DNA from: JBOGJI01 sp050747865
GTDB lineage: Bacteria > Acidobacteriota > Thermoanaerobaculia > Multivoradales > JAHEKO01
DNA length: 8,667 bases
Direction: 5' to 3'
Assembly: GCA_050747865.1 (NCBI GenBank)
Contig: JBOGJI010000224.1
Coordinates: 1-8,667, forward strand
Shown: in pieces, positions 1 through 5,590 of the stretch
How the letters are laid out: every line of letters starts with the position of its first letter
Numbering within the stretch: position 1 is the stretch's first letter
Program-made: the position numbers and the translations under genes
Notes under the pieces: model-generated
What the model was told of the DNA's origin: nothing
The model's input: the letters and a program-made list of their open reading frames with translations, nothing else
Databases searched by the model: none

Positions 1-1944
1 GTTCGAGGATGTTCGCACGCCCAGGCGCTTCGCCGTCGCGAGGCTCATGTAGACCGCGTTCTCCCAGGTGAGCTTCGAAACGGGCTTGGGGAGCTCCTGG
101 AGCCAGCCGTTGTTTCCGCCGCGGCCATCGCCCACGGTGGGGTCGGGCCGGAACACGACCTCGATCCCGGAAGCCGGCGGCTCGGCAGCCGCCTTAGCCC
201 AATCCCCCAACCTCACGGCGACGGCCTTCTCCGGGAGCGCCGTTCCGGCGACGAGCCCGTCGTGAAGAGCCCGCCGCCAGGCATCGGGGCCGGGCACCGG
301 CAGCCGGCCGGCCCAGTAGTCGGCGAGGAGCCGGCGGCCTTCTCCCGCGGCGGCCGCGCTTCCCGTCGTCAGCGCCGCGAGCAGCTCGAGGGGCGACCGG
401 GTGTCATAGAGCGGCTCGATCAGGGGCTGGATCAGGGTGGCCGTGCCGTCATGCCCCCTGGCGTCCCCCCAGCTCTCCAGGTAGTGGGATTGGGGCAGGT
501 GCCAGTGGCAGACCTCCGAGGTCTCGTCCTCGTACAGCCCCATGCGGGCGCGCAACGGCACCTGGAACTGGGCCTCGCGGAACCCCAGGTCCGCGGGGGC
601 GTCGAAGACCGGGTTGCCGCCGATCACCAGCAGGATCTGGACCCTTCCCTCCCGCATGTCGGCGACGAGCCGTGTCAGGTCCGCGAGCTGGCCGTCGCTT
701 CCGGCTTCGACGCGCTCGCCATAGGTCACGGTGCTGCCCACGGCTCCCAGCGCCACATTCATGGCCGCCGCCAGGGTGTGGACCTCGGGCGGTGCCGCCT
801 CGCCGGCCACGACCAGGCAGCGTCCCGGATGGCGCTGCAGGTCGGCGGCCACATCCGTCGCCCAGGCCTGCACCCGGGTGTCGCGCTGGGTGGTCGCGGG
901 GGGCGCGGCGGGGATCCCGGCGACGCCGACACGGCGCGCCACCTCGAGGGCGGCCCGGGCCACTCCGCGCGGCGGCACCGACAGCCGGTGGTCGGCGAGA
1001 GTGCCGGTGCCGGTCGGCGTGCTCTCGGCGGCGTATAGCCGGCTCATCTCCCGGTGTTCCGCCGTAGGGCGCCGCTTGGCCGCGAAGTCGCGGGCGTGGC
1101 GCACGGTGCCGGGGCCTTGGGTGAGGAAGTCGGAATCGAGCGCCAGGATTACGTCGGCCCGGCCGAGGTCGTAGCGCGGCGCCACGGCGGTGCCGAACGC
1201 GGCGCCAAGCCCCTGCCGCTCGCCGTCCCGTGTGACCGCGTCCCAGGTGATCCAGCGAGCCCCGGGGAAGCGGGCCAGGAAGCGCTCGATCTGGTCAACG
1301 AGGGTCGGGGACGAGATCGACTCGGTGAGCAGGCGGATGCCCGCTCCGCCGTCCGCCTCGGCCAGGGAGCCCCCGACCTCGGTGAAGAACTGCTGCCAGG
1401 TGCCGATGCGCCCGATGTGGCGGATCACCTGTGACCGGTCGGGATCGTAGAGCTGCAGCACCGAGCCTTGAGCGAACAGGTCGGTGCCGCCGAGGCTGGA
1501 CGGATGCTCGGGATTGCCCTCGATCTTGGTCGGCCGTCCTTCGTGGCTCTCCGCCAGCACGCCGGTCGCGCTGCCCCCCAGCTCGAAGCCAGTGGCGAAA
1601 TGGAGCGACTTACCGGGCACCAGGCCCTCGGGCTGCTGGACGTAGGGAACGATCTTTTCCAGCGGCTGCCGCGTGCAGGCGGTCAGCCCGCCGAGCGCCA
1701 CGGAGGCGCCCATGAGCTGCAGGAACCGGCGGCGGTCGACGCCGTCGGGCCACTCCGAGGCGAAGCGCGGGAACTCCCGGTGCAGCAGCTCCTCGAACTC
1801 CGGCGTGCCGGCCAGCTCCTCGAGGCTGCGCCAGTACTCCGGCCCCTGCTTGCCGGCGAGGCGAGCCCGCACCGTCGCCAGGTCGATCTGACCCGTACGC
1901 TGCTGCGGCGTCGCGCGTGGATCCTGGCTGTTCGGTCCTTCCAC
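1..1944 (-). CDS. actB: ActB, alternative complex III molybdopterin-oxidoreductase-like iron-sulfur subunit (3' end cut off by window edge)
   Basis: This is the large periplasmic subunit of alternative complex III, the complex that oxidises quinol and passes electrons to cytochrome c or a terminal oxidase. I read 648 codons with no stop down to base 1, so the C-terminal part, which carries the Fe-S clusters in this family, lies outside the window. Residues about 20-60 contain the family's short segment around 'YWRSLEELAGTPEF'. A TAT-variant signal follows: RRRFL at residues 71-75, then a hydrophobic stretch ending in LTAC with Cys90. The rest resembles a molybdopterin-binding fold, with segments such as 'CHWHLPQSHYLESWGD'; in studied ACIII complexes this subunit binds no Mo cofactor. 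The start is GTG at 1944, with GAGG six bases upstream and 20 bp after the actA stop. An in-frame GTG inside the actA end is possible but less likely. Confidence 0.93.
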   Translation of the reverse strand, partial: MEGPNSQDPRATPQQRTGQIDLATVRARLAGKQGPEYWRSLEELAGTPEFEELLHREFPRFASEWPDGVDRRRFLQLMGASVALGGLTACTRQPLEKIVPYVQQPEGLVPGKSLHFATGFELGGSATGVLAESHEGRPTKIEGNPEHPSSLGGTDLFAQGSVLQLYDPDRSQVIRHIGRIGTWQQFFTEVGGSLAEADGGAGIRLLTESISSPTLVDQIERFLARFPGARWITWDAVTRDGERQGLGAAFGTAVAPRYDLGRADVILALDSDFLTQGPGTVRHARDFAAKRRPTAEHREMSRLYAAESTPTGTGTLADHRLSVPPRGVARAALEVARRVGVAGIPAAPPATTQRDTRVQAWATDVAADLQRHPGRCLVVAGEAAPPEVHTLAAAMNVALGAVGSTVTYGERVEAGSDGQLADLTRLVADMREGRVQILLVIGGNPVFDAPADLGFREAQFQVPLRARMGLYEDETSEVCHWHLPQSHYLESWGDARGHDGTATLIQPLIEPLYDTRSPLELLAALTTGSAAAAGEGRRLLADYWAGRLPVPGPDAWRRALHDGLVAGTALPEKAVAVRLGDWAKAAAEPPASGIEVVFRPDPTVGDGRGGNNGWLQELPKPVSKLTWENAVYMSLATAKRLGVRTSSN

Positions 1945-1964
1945 CTCGTGCCTCGTCCCTTGTT

Positions 1965-2609
1965 CTACCGGTGACACGTCGAGCAGTTCAACAGGCTGCG
2001 CAGTCCGTATTCCTCGACCAGGCGCGCGCCCAGCGCCTCCTGGTCCTCGGCCTCCCAGGCCATGTTGAACACCTCCTCCTTGGGCCGCACGTACTTCGCG
2101 GGGTCGCGATGGCAGTCCAGACACCAGCTCATCTCCAGCGTCGCGTGCTGCCGCATCAGGGGCATCTTGTCCACCCGGCCGTGGCAGGTGGCGCAGCCCA
2201 TACCCGAGGCGACGTGGATCGAGTGGTTGAAATAGACGAAGTCGGGCAGATCGGTGACCCGCGACCACTCGATGGGCGTGTCCTCACGCAGGCTCGCCCG
2301 CACCAGCTCGAGCATCGGCGCGTCCTTCCAGATCTCCTTGTGGCAGTTCATGCAGGTCGCGGTCGGGGGGATGCCGGCGAACTTCGACTCCGTCACCGAG
2401 GTGTGACAGTAGACGCACTGGATCCCCATCGCCTCGACATGGTGCTGGTGGCTGAAGGGGACCGGCTGGTACACGACCAGGTCCTGGCGGGTGGAGTAGG
2501 TGCGGTTCAGCGTCCACCAGATCCCGGTGAGGCCGACGAGGAAGAAGACGGCGCCAAAGATGGAGAAGCGGGCGAGGGCGTTGGTGCTGCGATGGAAGAT
2601 CTGGGACAT
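1965..2609 (-). CDS. actA: ActA, membrane-anchored pentaheme cytochrome c subunit of alternative complex III
   Basis: This 214-residue protein is the multiheme electron-transfer subunit of alternative complex III and faces the periplasm. There are five CXXCH heme-binding motifs: C65-H69 (CVYCH), C86-H90 (CMNCH), C139-H143 (CATCH), C163-H167 (CLDCH) and C209-H213 (CSTCH), the last almost at the C-terminus. Five hemes is the expected number for ActA. A single hydrophobic segment at residues 15-34 acts as an uncleaved anchor. Extra histidines (H54, H56, H57, H129, H132, H155) are candidates for distal heme ligands. The ATG at 2609 has GAGG six bases upstream. The gene is the first of its transcription unit, directly ahead of actB, matching the usual actA-actB order. 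The divergent region upstream holds a candidate promoter and a CRP-type palindrome. Multiheme c7-like cytochromes of other complexes are the alternative, but the actB neighbour settles the assignment. Confidence 0.94.
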   Translation of the reverse strand: MSQIFHRSTNALARFSIFGAVFFLVGLTGIWWTLNRTYSTRQDLVVYQPVPFSHQHHVEAMGIQCVYCHTSVTESKFAGIPPTATCMNCHKEIWKDAPMLELVRASLREDTPIEWSRVTDLPDFVYFNHSIHVASGMGCATCHGRVDKMPLMRQHATLEMSWCLDCHRDPAKYVRPKEEVFNMAWEAEDQEALGARLVEEYGLRSLLNCSTCHR

Positions 2610-2663
2610 CGATGGCCTCGATCCCGCTTGCGCGTCCCTCCGAGTCGGACAGAAGCCGCCCGC

Positions 2664-2692
2664 ACCCTACAAAACGGGGGCCGCGCGCGCAA
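2664..2692 (-). promoter_or_regulatory. Candidate sigma-70-type promoter for actAB
   Basis: Reading leftwards, TTGCGC (2692-2687) and TAGGGT (2669-2664) are separated by exactly 17 bp. The match to consensus is moderate: the -35 begins TTG, and the -10 fits TAnnnT. Transcription would start near 2657, giving a leader of roughly 48 nt that contains the GAGG ribosome binding site of actA. The CRP-type palindrome at 2711-2732 lies about 64 bp upstream of that start. Called from pattern only. Confidence 0.4.
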
Positions 2693-2710
2693 CCGGTCGT
2701 GGGAGGCCCA

Positions 2711-2732
2711 GCTTGTGAAGGTTTTCACAAGC
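2711..2732. promoter_or_regulatory. CRP/FNR-superfamily type operator (TGTGA-N6-TCACA)
   Basis: A perfect 9-bp inverted repeat, GCTTGTGAA and TTCACAAGC, is separated by four bases (GGTT). Its core is TGTGA (2714-2718), six bases, then TCACA (2725-2729), which is the CRP/Clp class consensus. It lies in the region between divergent actA and the L,D-transpeptidase gene. Its centre is near -64 relative to the predicted actA start and near -98 relative to the rightward start. The actA geometry is close to that of class I activation. It could also form an RNA hairpin, but it has no T-run and sits ahead of both genes, so an operator fits better than a terminator. Confidence 0.6.
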
Positions 2733-2781
2733 CCGGCGTGCGAAGCATAGCCGAGCGGCTCGAACTGTCAAGGGCCAAGGG

Positions 2782-2812
2782 TGGACAAGGGGGCAGGTCT
2801 CTGGGCTAGTAT
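2782..2812 (+). promoter_or_regulatory. Candidate promoter of the L,D-transpeptidase gene, giving a near-leaderless mRNA
   Basis: TGGACA (2782-2787, five of six bases of TTGACA) and TAGTAT (2807-2812, TAnnnT) are 19 bp apart, which is longer than ideal. The start point expected about 7 bases past the -10 falls on 2819-2820, exactly at the GTG chosen as start codon. No ribosome binding site precedes that GTG, consistent with leaderless translation. Confidence 0.4.
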
Positions 2813-2819
2813 CGCGCCG

Positions 2820-3521
2820 GTGAGCCCGAGCAGTTTTTGGAGGGGCGCGGCCGCGGTCTTGACGATCGGCTTGGCCGGAGCGCCGGCGTTGACCGCCGAC
2901 CTGCTGGACGACCTGGCGGCCGCCGCGCCGCAGGCCGACCGGCAGGTGATCGGGCTGGCGCTGGAGGCCTGGCAGTGCGCCGGCGCCGCGCCGACGGCCC
3001 GGCGTCTGGCGGTGATCGACTACTCGCTTCCCTCGACCGCGCCCCGACTCTGGGTGTTCGATCTTGAACGGCGGCGCCTTCTCTACGTCGAGCACGTGAC
3101 GCACGGCAAGGGCAGCGGCGACAACTATGCCCGCGCCTTCTCCAACCGACACGGCAGCCTCCAGTCGAGTCTCGGCCTGTTCGTCACCGGCGAGACCTAT
3201 CACGGCCGCAACGGCTACTCGCTGCGCATGGACGGCCTGGAGTCCGGCATCAACGACCAGGCGCGGGCGCGCGACATCGTCATGCACGGGGCCGATTACG
3301 CGAATCCGGCGTTTGCCGCGCGTTTCGGCCGGCTCGGGCGGAGCTGGGGCTGCCCCGCCGTGCGCTCGGAGGTCGCGCGCGAGATCATCGACACGCTGCG
3401 CGACGGCCAGCTCCTGTTCGCCTACTACCCCGACCAATCCTGGCTGGCCTCCTCACCGGTTCTCGGCTGCACCGCCCGCCATGCACCGGCTGGCGGCACC
3501 GTCGCCGGCGCATCCCGCTAG
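2820..3521 (+). CDS. Exported murein L,D-transpeptidase catalytic-domain protein (YkuD_2-like)
   Basis: This 233-residue protein is predicted to act in the periplasm on peptidoglycan stem peptides or on proteins linked to them. A signal peptide covers residues 1-26: Arg8, a hydrophobic run, then PALTA before Asp27. The mature part follows the pattern of the YkuD_2 murein L,D-transpeptidase family: 'AFSNRHGSLQSSLG', 'GETYHGRNGYSL', 'IVMHGADY' with His156, and 'GRSWGCPAV' with the presumed nucleophile Cys178. A short tail after about residue 210 carries a further Cys and is not part of the family core. An upstream in-frame GTG at 2781 exists, but it would put 13 residues ahead of the signal peptide and lies inside the predicted promoter, so I chose GTG 2820. 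The gene is divergent from actA and convergent with the methyltransferase. Its exact reaction is not shown by sequence. Confidence 0.88.
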   Translation: MSPSSFWRGAAAVLTIGLAGAPALTADLLDDLAAAAPQADRQVIGLALEAWQCAGAAPTARRLAVIDYSLPSTAPRLWVFDLERRRLLYVEHVTHGKGSGDNYARAFSNRHGSLQSSLGLFVTGETYHGRNGYSLRMDGLESGINDQARARDIVMHGADYANPAFAARFGRLGRSWGCPAVRSEVAREIIDTLRDGQLLFAYYPDQSWLASSPVLGCTARHAPAGGTVAGASR

Positions 3522-4300
3522 GCGCTCCGGCGCTCGTGTGCGAGCGTCCCTAGATAGAGCTCGGTTTCGTACTCGAGTCGGACGTGACCGTCGTCCTGGC
3601 AGCGGTCGAAGATCCGGCGCAGCTCGTCGAGCATCGGCTCGTGATCTGGGTGGCCGGGCGCGGGAGCGTACGACGAGGACAGGAGGCGGCCACGCAGGCC
3701 CGCGAAGTCGAGGACCTGCTCGTTGGGAAAACGGCGACCTGCGTAGGGGCCGTCGAAGAAGCGGTCGAAGACCTCCCGGCCGAGGCGGGTGTGGTCCACC
3801 TGCCGGTAGTCGGTGCCAAAGCGAAGAAGGAGCGACTCGTAGGCGCGGAGGAAGGGCGTCGACTCGCTGCGGCGGGCGTTCCAGAAGAGGGCGACCTGGC
3901 GGTGGGGACGGAGGATACGGACGAACTCCCCTCGCGCACGCCCACGGTCGAACCAGTGGAAGGCCTGTCCGGCGGCCACCAGATCGATGCTCGCGTCGGG
4001 CAGGGTCGTGGCCTCGGCCGAACCGGCCACGCTGGTGAAGCGCGGCTCGCACGCGAGCTGCTCCTCGGCGGCGTGGCGCATCTCCGGGTTGGGCTCGACG
4101 CCGTACACCCGGCAGCCGGAGCGGAGCAGGAGCGCCGCCGAGATGCCGGTTCCGGAACCTATGTCTGCCACCGCCGATCCCGTTCCCAGACCGGTCTCGT
4201 CGATCAGGGTGCGCAGCAGCGCCTCGGGATAGCCGGGCCGGTAGCGCACGTAGTCGGCCACCCGATCGAAGAAGCGGCGGGTGGGATCCACGGGCAACAT
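3518..4300 (-). CDS. Class I SAM-dependent methyltransferase (Methyltransf_11 type)
   Basis: This 260-residue cytoplasmic enzyme is predicted to transfer a methyl group from S-adenosylmethionine to an unidentified substrate. Residues 8-25 ('RRFFDRVADYVRYRPGYP') are a typical N-terminal cap of this family. Motif I is 'VADIGSGTGIS' at residues 44-54. Glu69 in 'VYGVEPN' is the acidic residue that would bind the ribose hydroxyls. 'GSAEATTLPDASIDLV' (93-108) and 'AFHWFD' (113-118) form the later SAM-binding and active-site region. The length is usual for stand-alone members. The start is ATG at 4300. No strong ribosome binding site is visible, but the next in-frame choices would cut into the cap. 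The stop overlaps the convergent transpeptidase stop by four bases. The substrate cannot be told from the neighbours, and similar proteins are often loosely named UbiE-like. Confidence 0.88.
   Translation of the reverse strand: MLPVDPTRRFFDRVADYVRYRPGYPEALLRTLIDETGLGTGSAVADIGSGTGISAALLLRSGCRVYGVEPNPEMRHAAEEQLACEPRFTSVAGSAEATTLPDASIDLVAAGQAFHWFDRGRARGEFVRILRPHRQVALFWNARRSESTPFLRAYESLLLRFGTDYRQVDHTRLGREVFDRFFDGPYAGRRFPNEQVLDFAGLRGRLLSSSYAPAPGHPDHEPMLDELRRIFDRCQDDGHVRLEYETELYLGTLAHERRSA
3529..3548 (+). terminator. Possible hairpin terminator after the L,D-transpeptidase gene
   Basis: A hairpin starts 7 bases after the stop codon. CGCTCG (3531-3536) pairs with CGAGCG (3541-3546) around a TGTG loop, and the stem extends by one G-U and one G-C pair to 3529/3548. 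No T-run follows, and the hairpin lies inside the last codons of the convergent methyltransferase, so termination is uncertain. Confidence 0.28.
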
Positions 4301-4387
4301 CGAGTCTTGGTGTGGAATGCGTCAGGCGCAAGCTCATCGTACCCGTTTCGCCGTCCGGTTCGAGGAGGTGCCTCAACTATCCCTATC

Positions 4388-4421
4388 CGCAAGGACGCGG
4401 GGCGGCTCGCACGCAAGGACG
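4388..4421. repeat. Two 10-bp direct repeats upstream of the TolB-like gene
   Basis: CGCAAGGACG occurs at 4388-4397 and again, identical, at 4412-4421, so the start-to-start period is 24 bp. Relative to the predicted start of transcription near 4454 they cover about -66 to -57 and -42 to -33. The second copy therefore replaces any recognisable -35 box. This is the layout of an activator that binds direct repeats, but chance in GC-rich DNA is not excluded. Confidence 0.4.
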
Positions 4422-4438
4422 TCCGACCAGGCCGCGCG

Positions 4439-4447
4439 TGGCACAAT
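4439..4447 (+). promoter_or_regulatory. Candidate extended -10 element for the TolB-like/M28 unit
   Basis: TGG followed by CACAAT fits the extended -10 form (TGn plus a four-of-six TATAAT match). No -35 is visible at the proper distance. Transcription would start near 4454, only about five bases before the ATG at 4459, so the mRNA would be nearly leaderless. This agrees with the lack of a clear ribosome binding site there. Confidence 0.35.
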
Positions 4448-4458
4448 CTCGGGTTGGC

Positions 4459-5577
4459 ATGCGGTCTGGCATTCGAGGCATTGCCATGCTCGTCTGTCTC
4501 GTCCCCTGGGCATCAGGGAGCGCGGCCGAGGAGGGTGGCGGGGAGGCGCGTTTCTTGAGCGGCGTCCGGCGGCTCACCTTCGAGGGGCGGCGGGCGGGGG
4601 AGGGGTATTTCTCGCCGGATGGGTCGCGGATGGTGTTCCAGAGCGAGCGCGAGGAGAGGAACCCGTTCTACCAGATCTATCTGATGGACCTCGAGACGGG
4701 AGACACGCGGCGCGTCTCGCCCGGCGTCGGCAAGACCACATGCGCGTTCATCCGGCCGGGATCCGGGGACGTGCTGTTCGCCTCGACGCATCTCGACCCG
4801 GACTCCGAGCGGCTGCAGCGGGAGGAGCTCGAGGCGCGTGCCGCCGGCACCGAGCGGCGCTACTCCTGGGACTACGATCCGGCAATGGACCTCTTCGTCG
4901 CCGACGCCGAGAGCGGCGCGCTGACGCGCCTGACCGAGGCGCGCGGCTACGACGCCGAGGCCAGCTACTCGCCGGACGGCGAGTGGATCGTCTTCTCCTC
5001 CACCCGCCAGGCCTACGCGGGCAAGCTCGACCCCGAGGAGCGTAAGCGCCTAGACGTGAACCCGGCATGGTTCGGCGAGCTCTACCGCATGCGGGCCGAC
5101 GGCACGCAGGTGGAGCGCCTCACCGACGCGCCCGGCTACGACGGCGGCCCGTTCTTCTTCCCCAACGGCTCCCGCATCGTCTGGCGCCGGTTCGACGAGG
5201 AAGGGCTGACCGCCGAGATCTGGAGCGCCCGGCCGGACGGCAGCGACGCCCGACAACTGACCGACTTCGGTGCGATGAGCTGGGCGCCCTACGTCCACCC
5301 CTCGGGCGAGTACATCCTCTTCGCCTCGAACAAGCTCGGCTTCTCGAACTTCGAGATCTACATGGTCGACGTCGAAGGCGCCAGGGAGCCGGTCCGTGTC
5401 ACCTACACGGACGGATTCGACGGGCTGCCCGTGCCGACGCCGGACGGGACCGGTCTCGCCTGGACCTCCACCCGGCACGGCGGGGACGGAGGCCAGATCT
5501 ACCTCGCGCGCTGGAACCACCGGGAGGCGCTGGCCGCCCTGGCTGCGGCACCCAGGCGGAAAGCCTCCAACGACTGA
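4459..5577 (+). CDS. Exported TolB-like PD40 beta-propeller protein
   Basis: This 372-residue protein has a signal peptide (residues 1-23: Arg2 and Arg6, a hydrophobic run, and a GSAA cleavage region) and then a beta-propeller made of PD40 repeats. The blade signature 'xSPDGxxxxF' or a variant appears near residues 50 (YFSPDGSRMVF), 170 (SYSPDGEWIVF), 231 (FFPNGSRIVW), 277 (VHPSGEYILF) and 324 (PTPDGTGLAW). It is often followed by a 'IYxMDxxxGxxxRLT'-like strand. Residues about 105-150 form an acidic insertion with 'WDYDPAMDLFVAD'. It lacks the N-terminal domain of true TolB, and no tol-pal genes are adjacent, so I do not call it tolB. The ATG at 4459 was chosen over an upstream in-frame GTG at 4312 because it begins the signal peptide. 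It lies 13 bp ahead of the M28 peptidase gene, suggesting co-transcription and perhaps binding of peptides or partners in the periplasm. Confidence 0.85.
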   Translation: MRSGIRGIAMLVCLVPWASGSAAEEGGGEARFLSGVRRLTFEGRRAGEGYFSPDGSRMVFQSEREERNPFYQIYLMDLETGDTRRVSPGVGKTTCAFIRPGSGDVLFASTHLDPDSERLQREELEARAAGTERRYSWDYDPAMDLFVADAESGALTRLTEARGYDAEASYSPDGEWIVFSSTRQAYAGKLDPEERKRLDVNPAWFGELYRMRADGTQVERLTDAPGYDGGPFFFPNGSRIVWRRFDEEGLTAEIWSARPDGSDARQLTDFGAMSWAPYVHPSGEYILFASNKLGFSNFEIYMVDVEGAREPVRVTYTDGFDGLPVPTPDGTGLAWTSTRHGGDGGQIYLARWNHREALAALAAAPRRKASND

Positions 5578-5590
5578 CCGGGAGACCTAC

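Larger units (their letters stand above)
4301..4458. promoter_or_regulatory. Divergent intergenic region between methyltransferase and TolB-like gene
   Basis: These 158 bp must drive transcription in both directions. Rightwards there is an extended -10 at 4439-4447 (separate entry). Leftwards, TACGAT (4341-4336) is a weak -10 candidate with only a poor -35 (TCGAAC) 16 bp upstream, which would leave a leader of about 28 nt. Two copies of a 10-bp direct repeat lie on the rightward side (separate entry). I see no gene here. Confidence 0.5.

Noticed and set aside
262..1038. Plus-strand open frame of 258 codons opposite actB
   Set aside because: Antisense to clearly conserved ActB coding sequence; its translation is glycine-, arginine- and histidine-rich without family features, as expected for a shadow frame in GC-rich DNA.
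2711..2732. Reading the palindrome as a rho-independent terminator
   Set aside because: It lies upstream of both divergent genes, has no T-run after it and matches a CRP-type operator core exactly.
1917..2750. Plus-strand open frame of 277 codons opposite actA
   Set aside because: Lies across the five-heme actA gene and the promoter region; shadow frame.
2781..2819. Longer GTG start for the L,D-transpeptidase
   Set aside because: It places 13 extra residues before the signal peptide and begins inside the predicted promoter. It cannot be fully excluded without a mapped transcript start.
3453..4376. Minus-strand open frame of 307 codons overlapping the methyltransferase in another frame
   Set aside because: Arginine- and proline-rich translation with no recognisable motifs, whereas the other frame encodes a complete methyltransferase.
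3584..4558. Plus-strand open frame of 324 codons
   Set aside because: Antisense to the methyltransferase, which has intact SAM-binding motifs; it also crosses the divergent promoter region and the start of the propeller gene.
4459..5577. Calling the propeller protein TolB of the Tol-Pal system
   Set aside because: The PD40 repeats are shared, but the TolB N-terminal domain is not evident and no tolQRA or pal genes lie nearby.
5396..5590. Upstream extension of the M28 peptidase frame
   Set aside because: Overlaps the end of the propeller gene and lacks a signal peptide at its start; the GTG at 5591 has GGAG at good spacing and begins a signal peptide.
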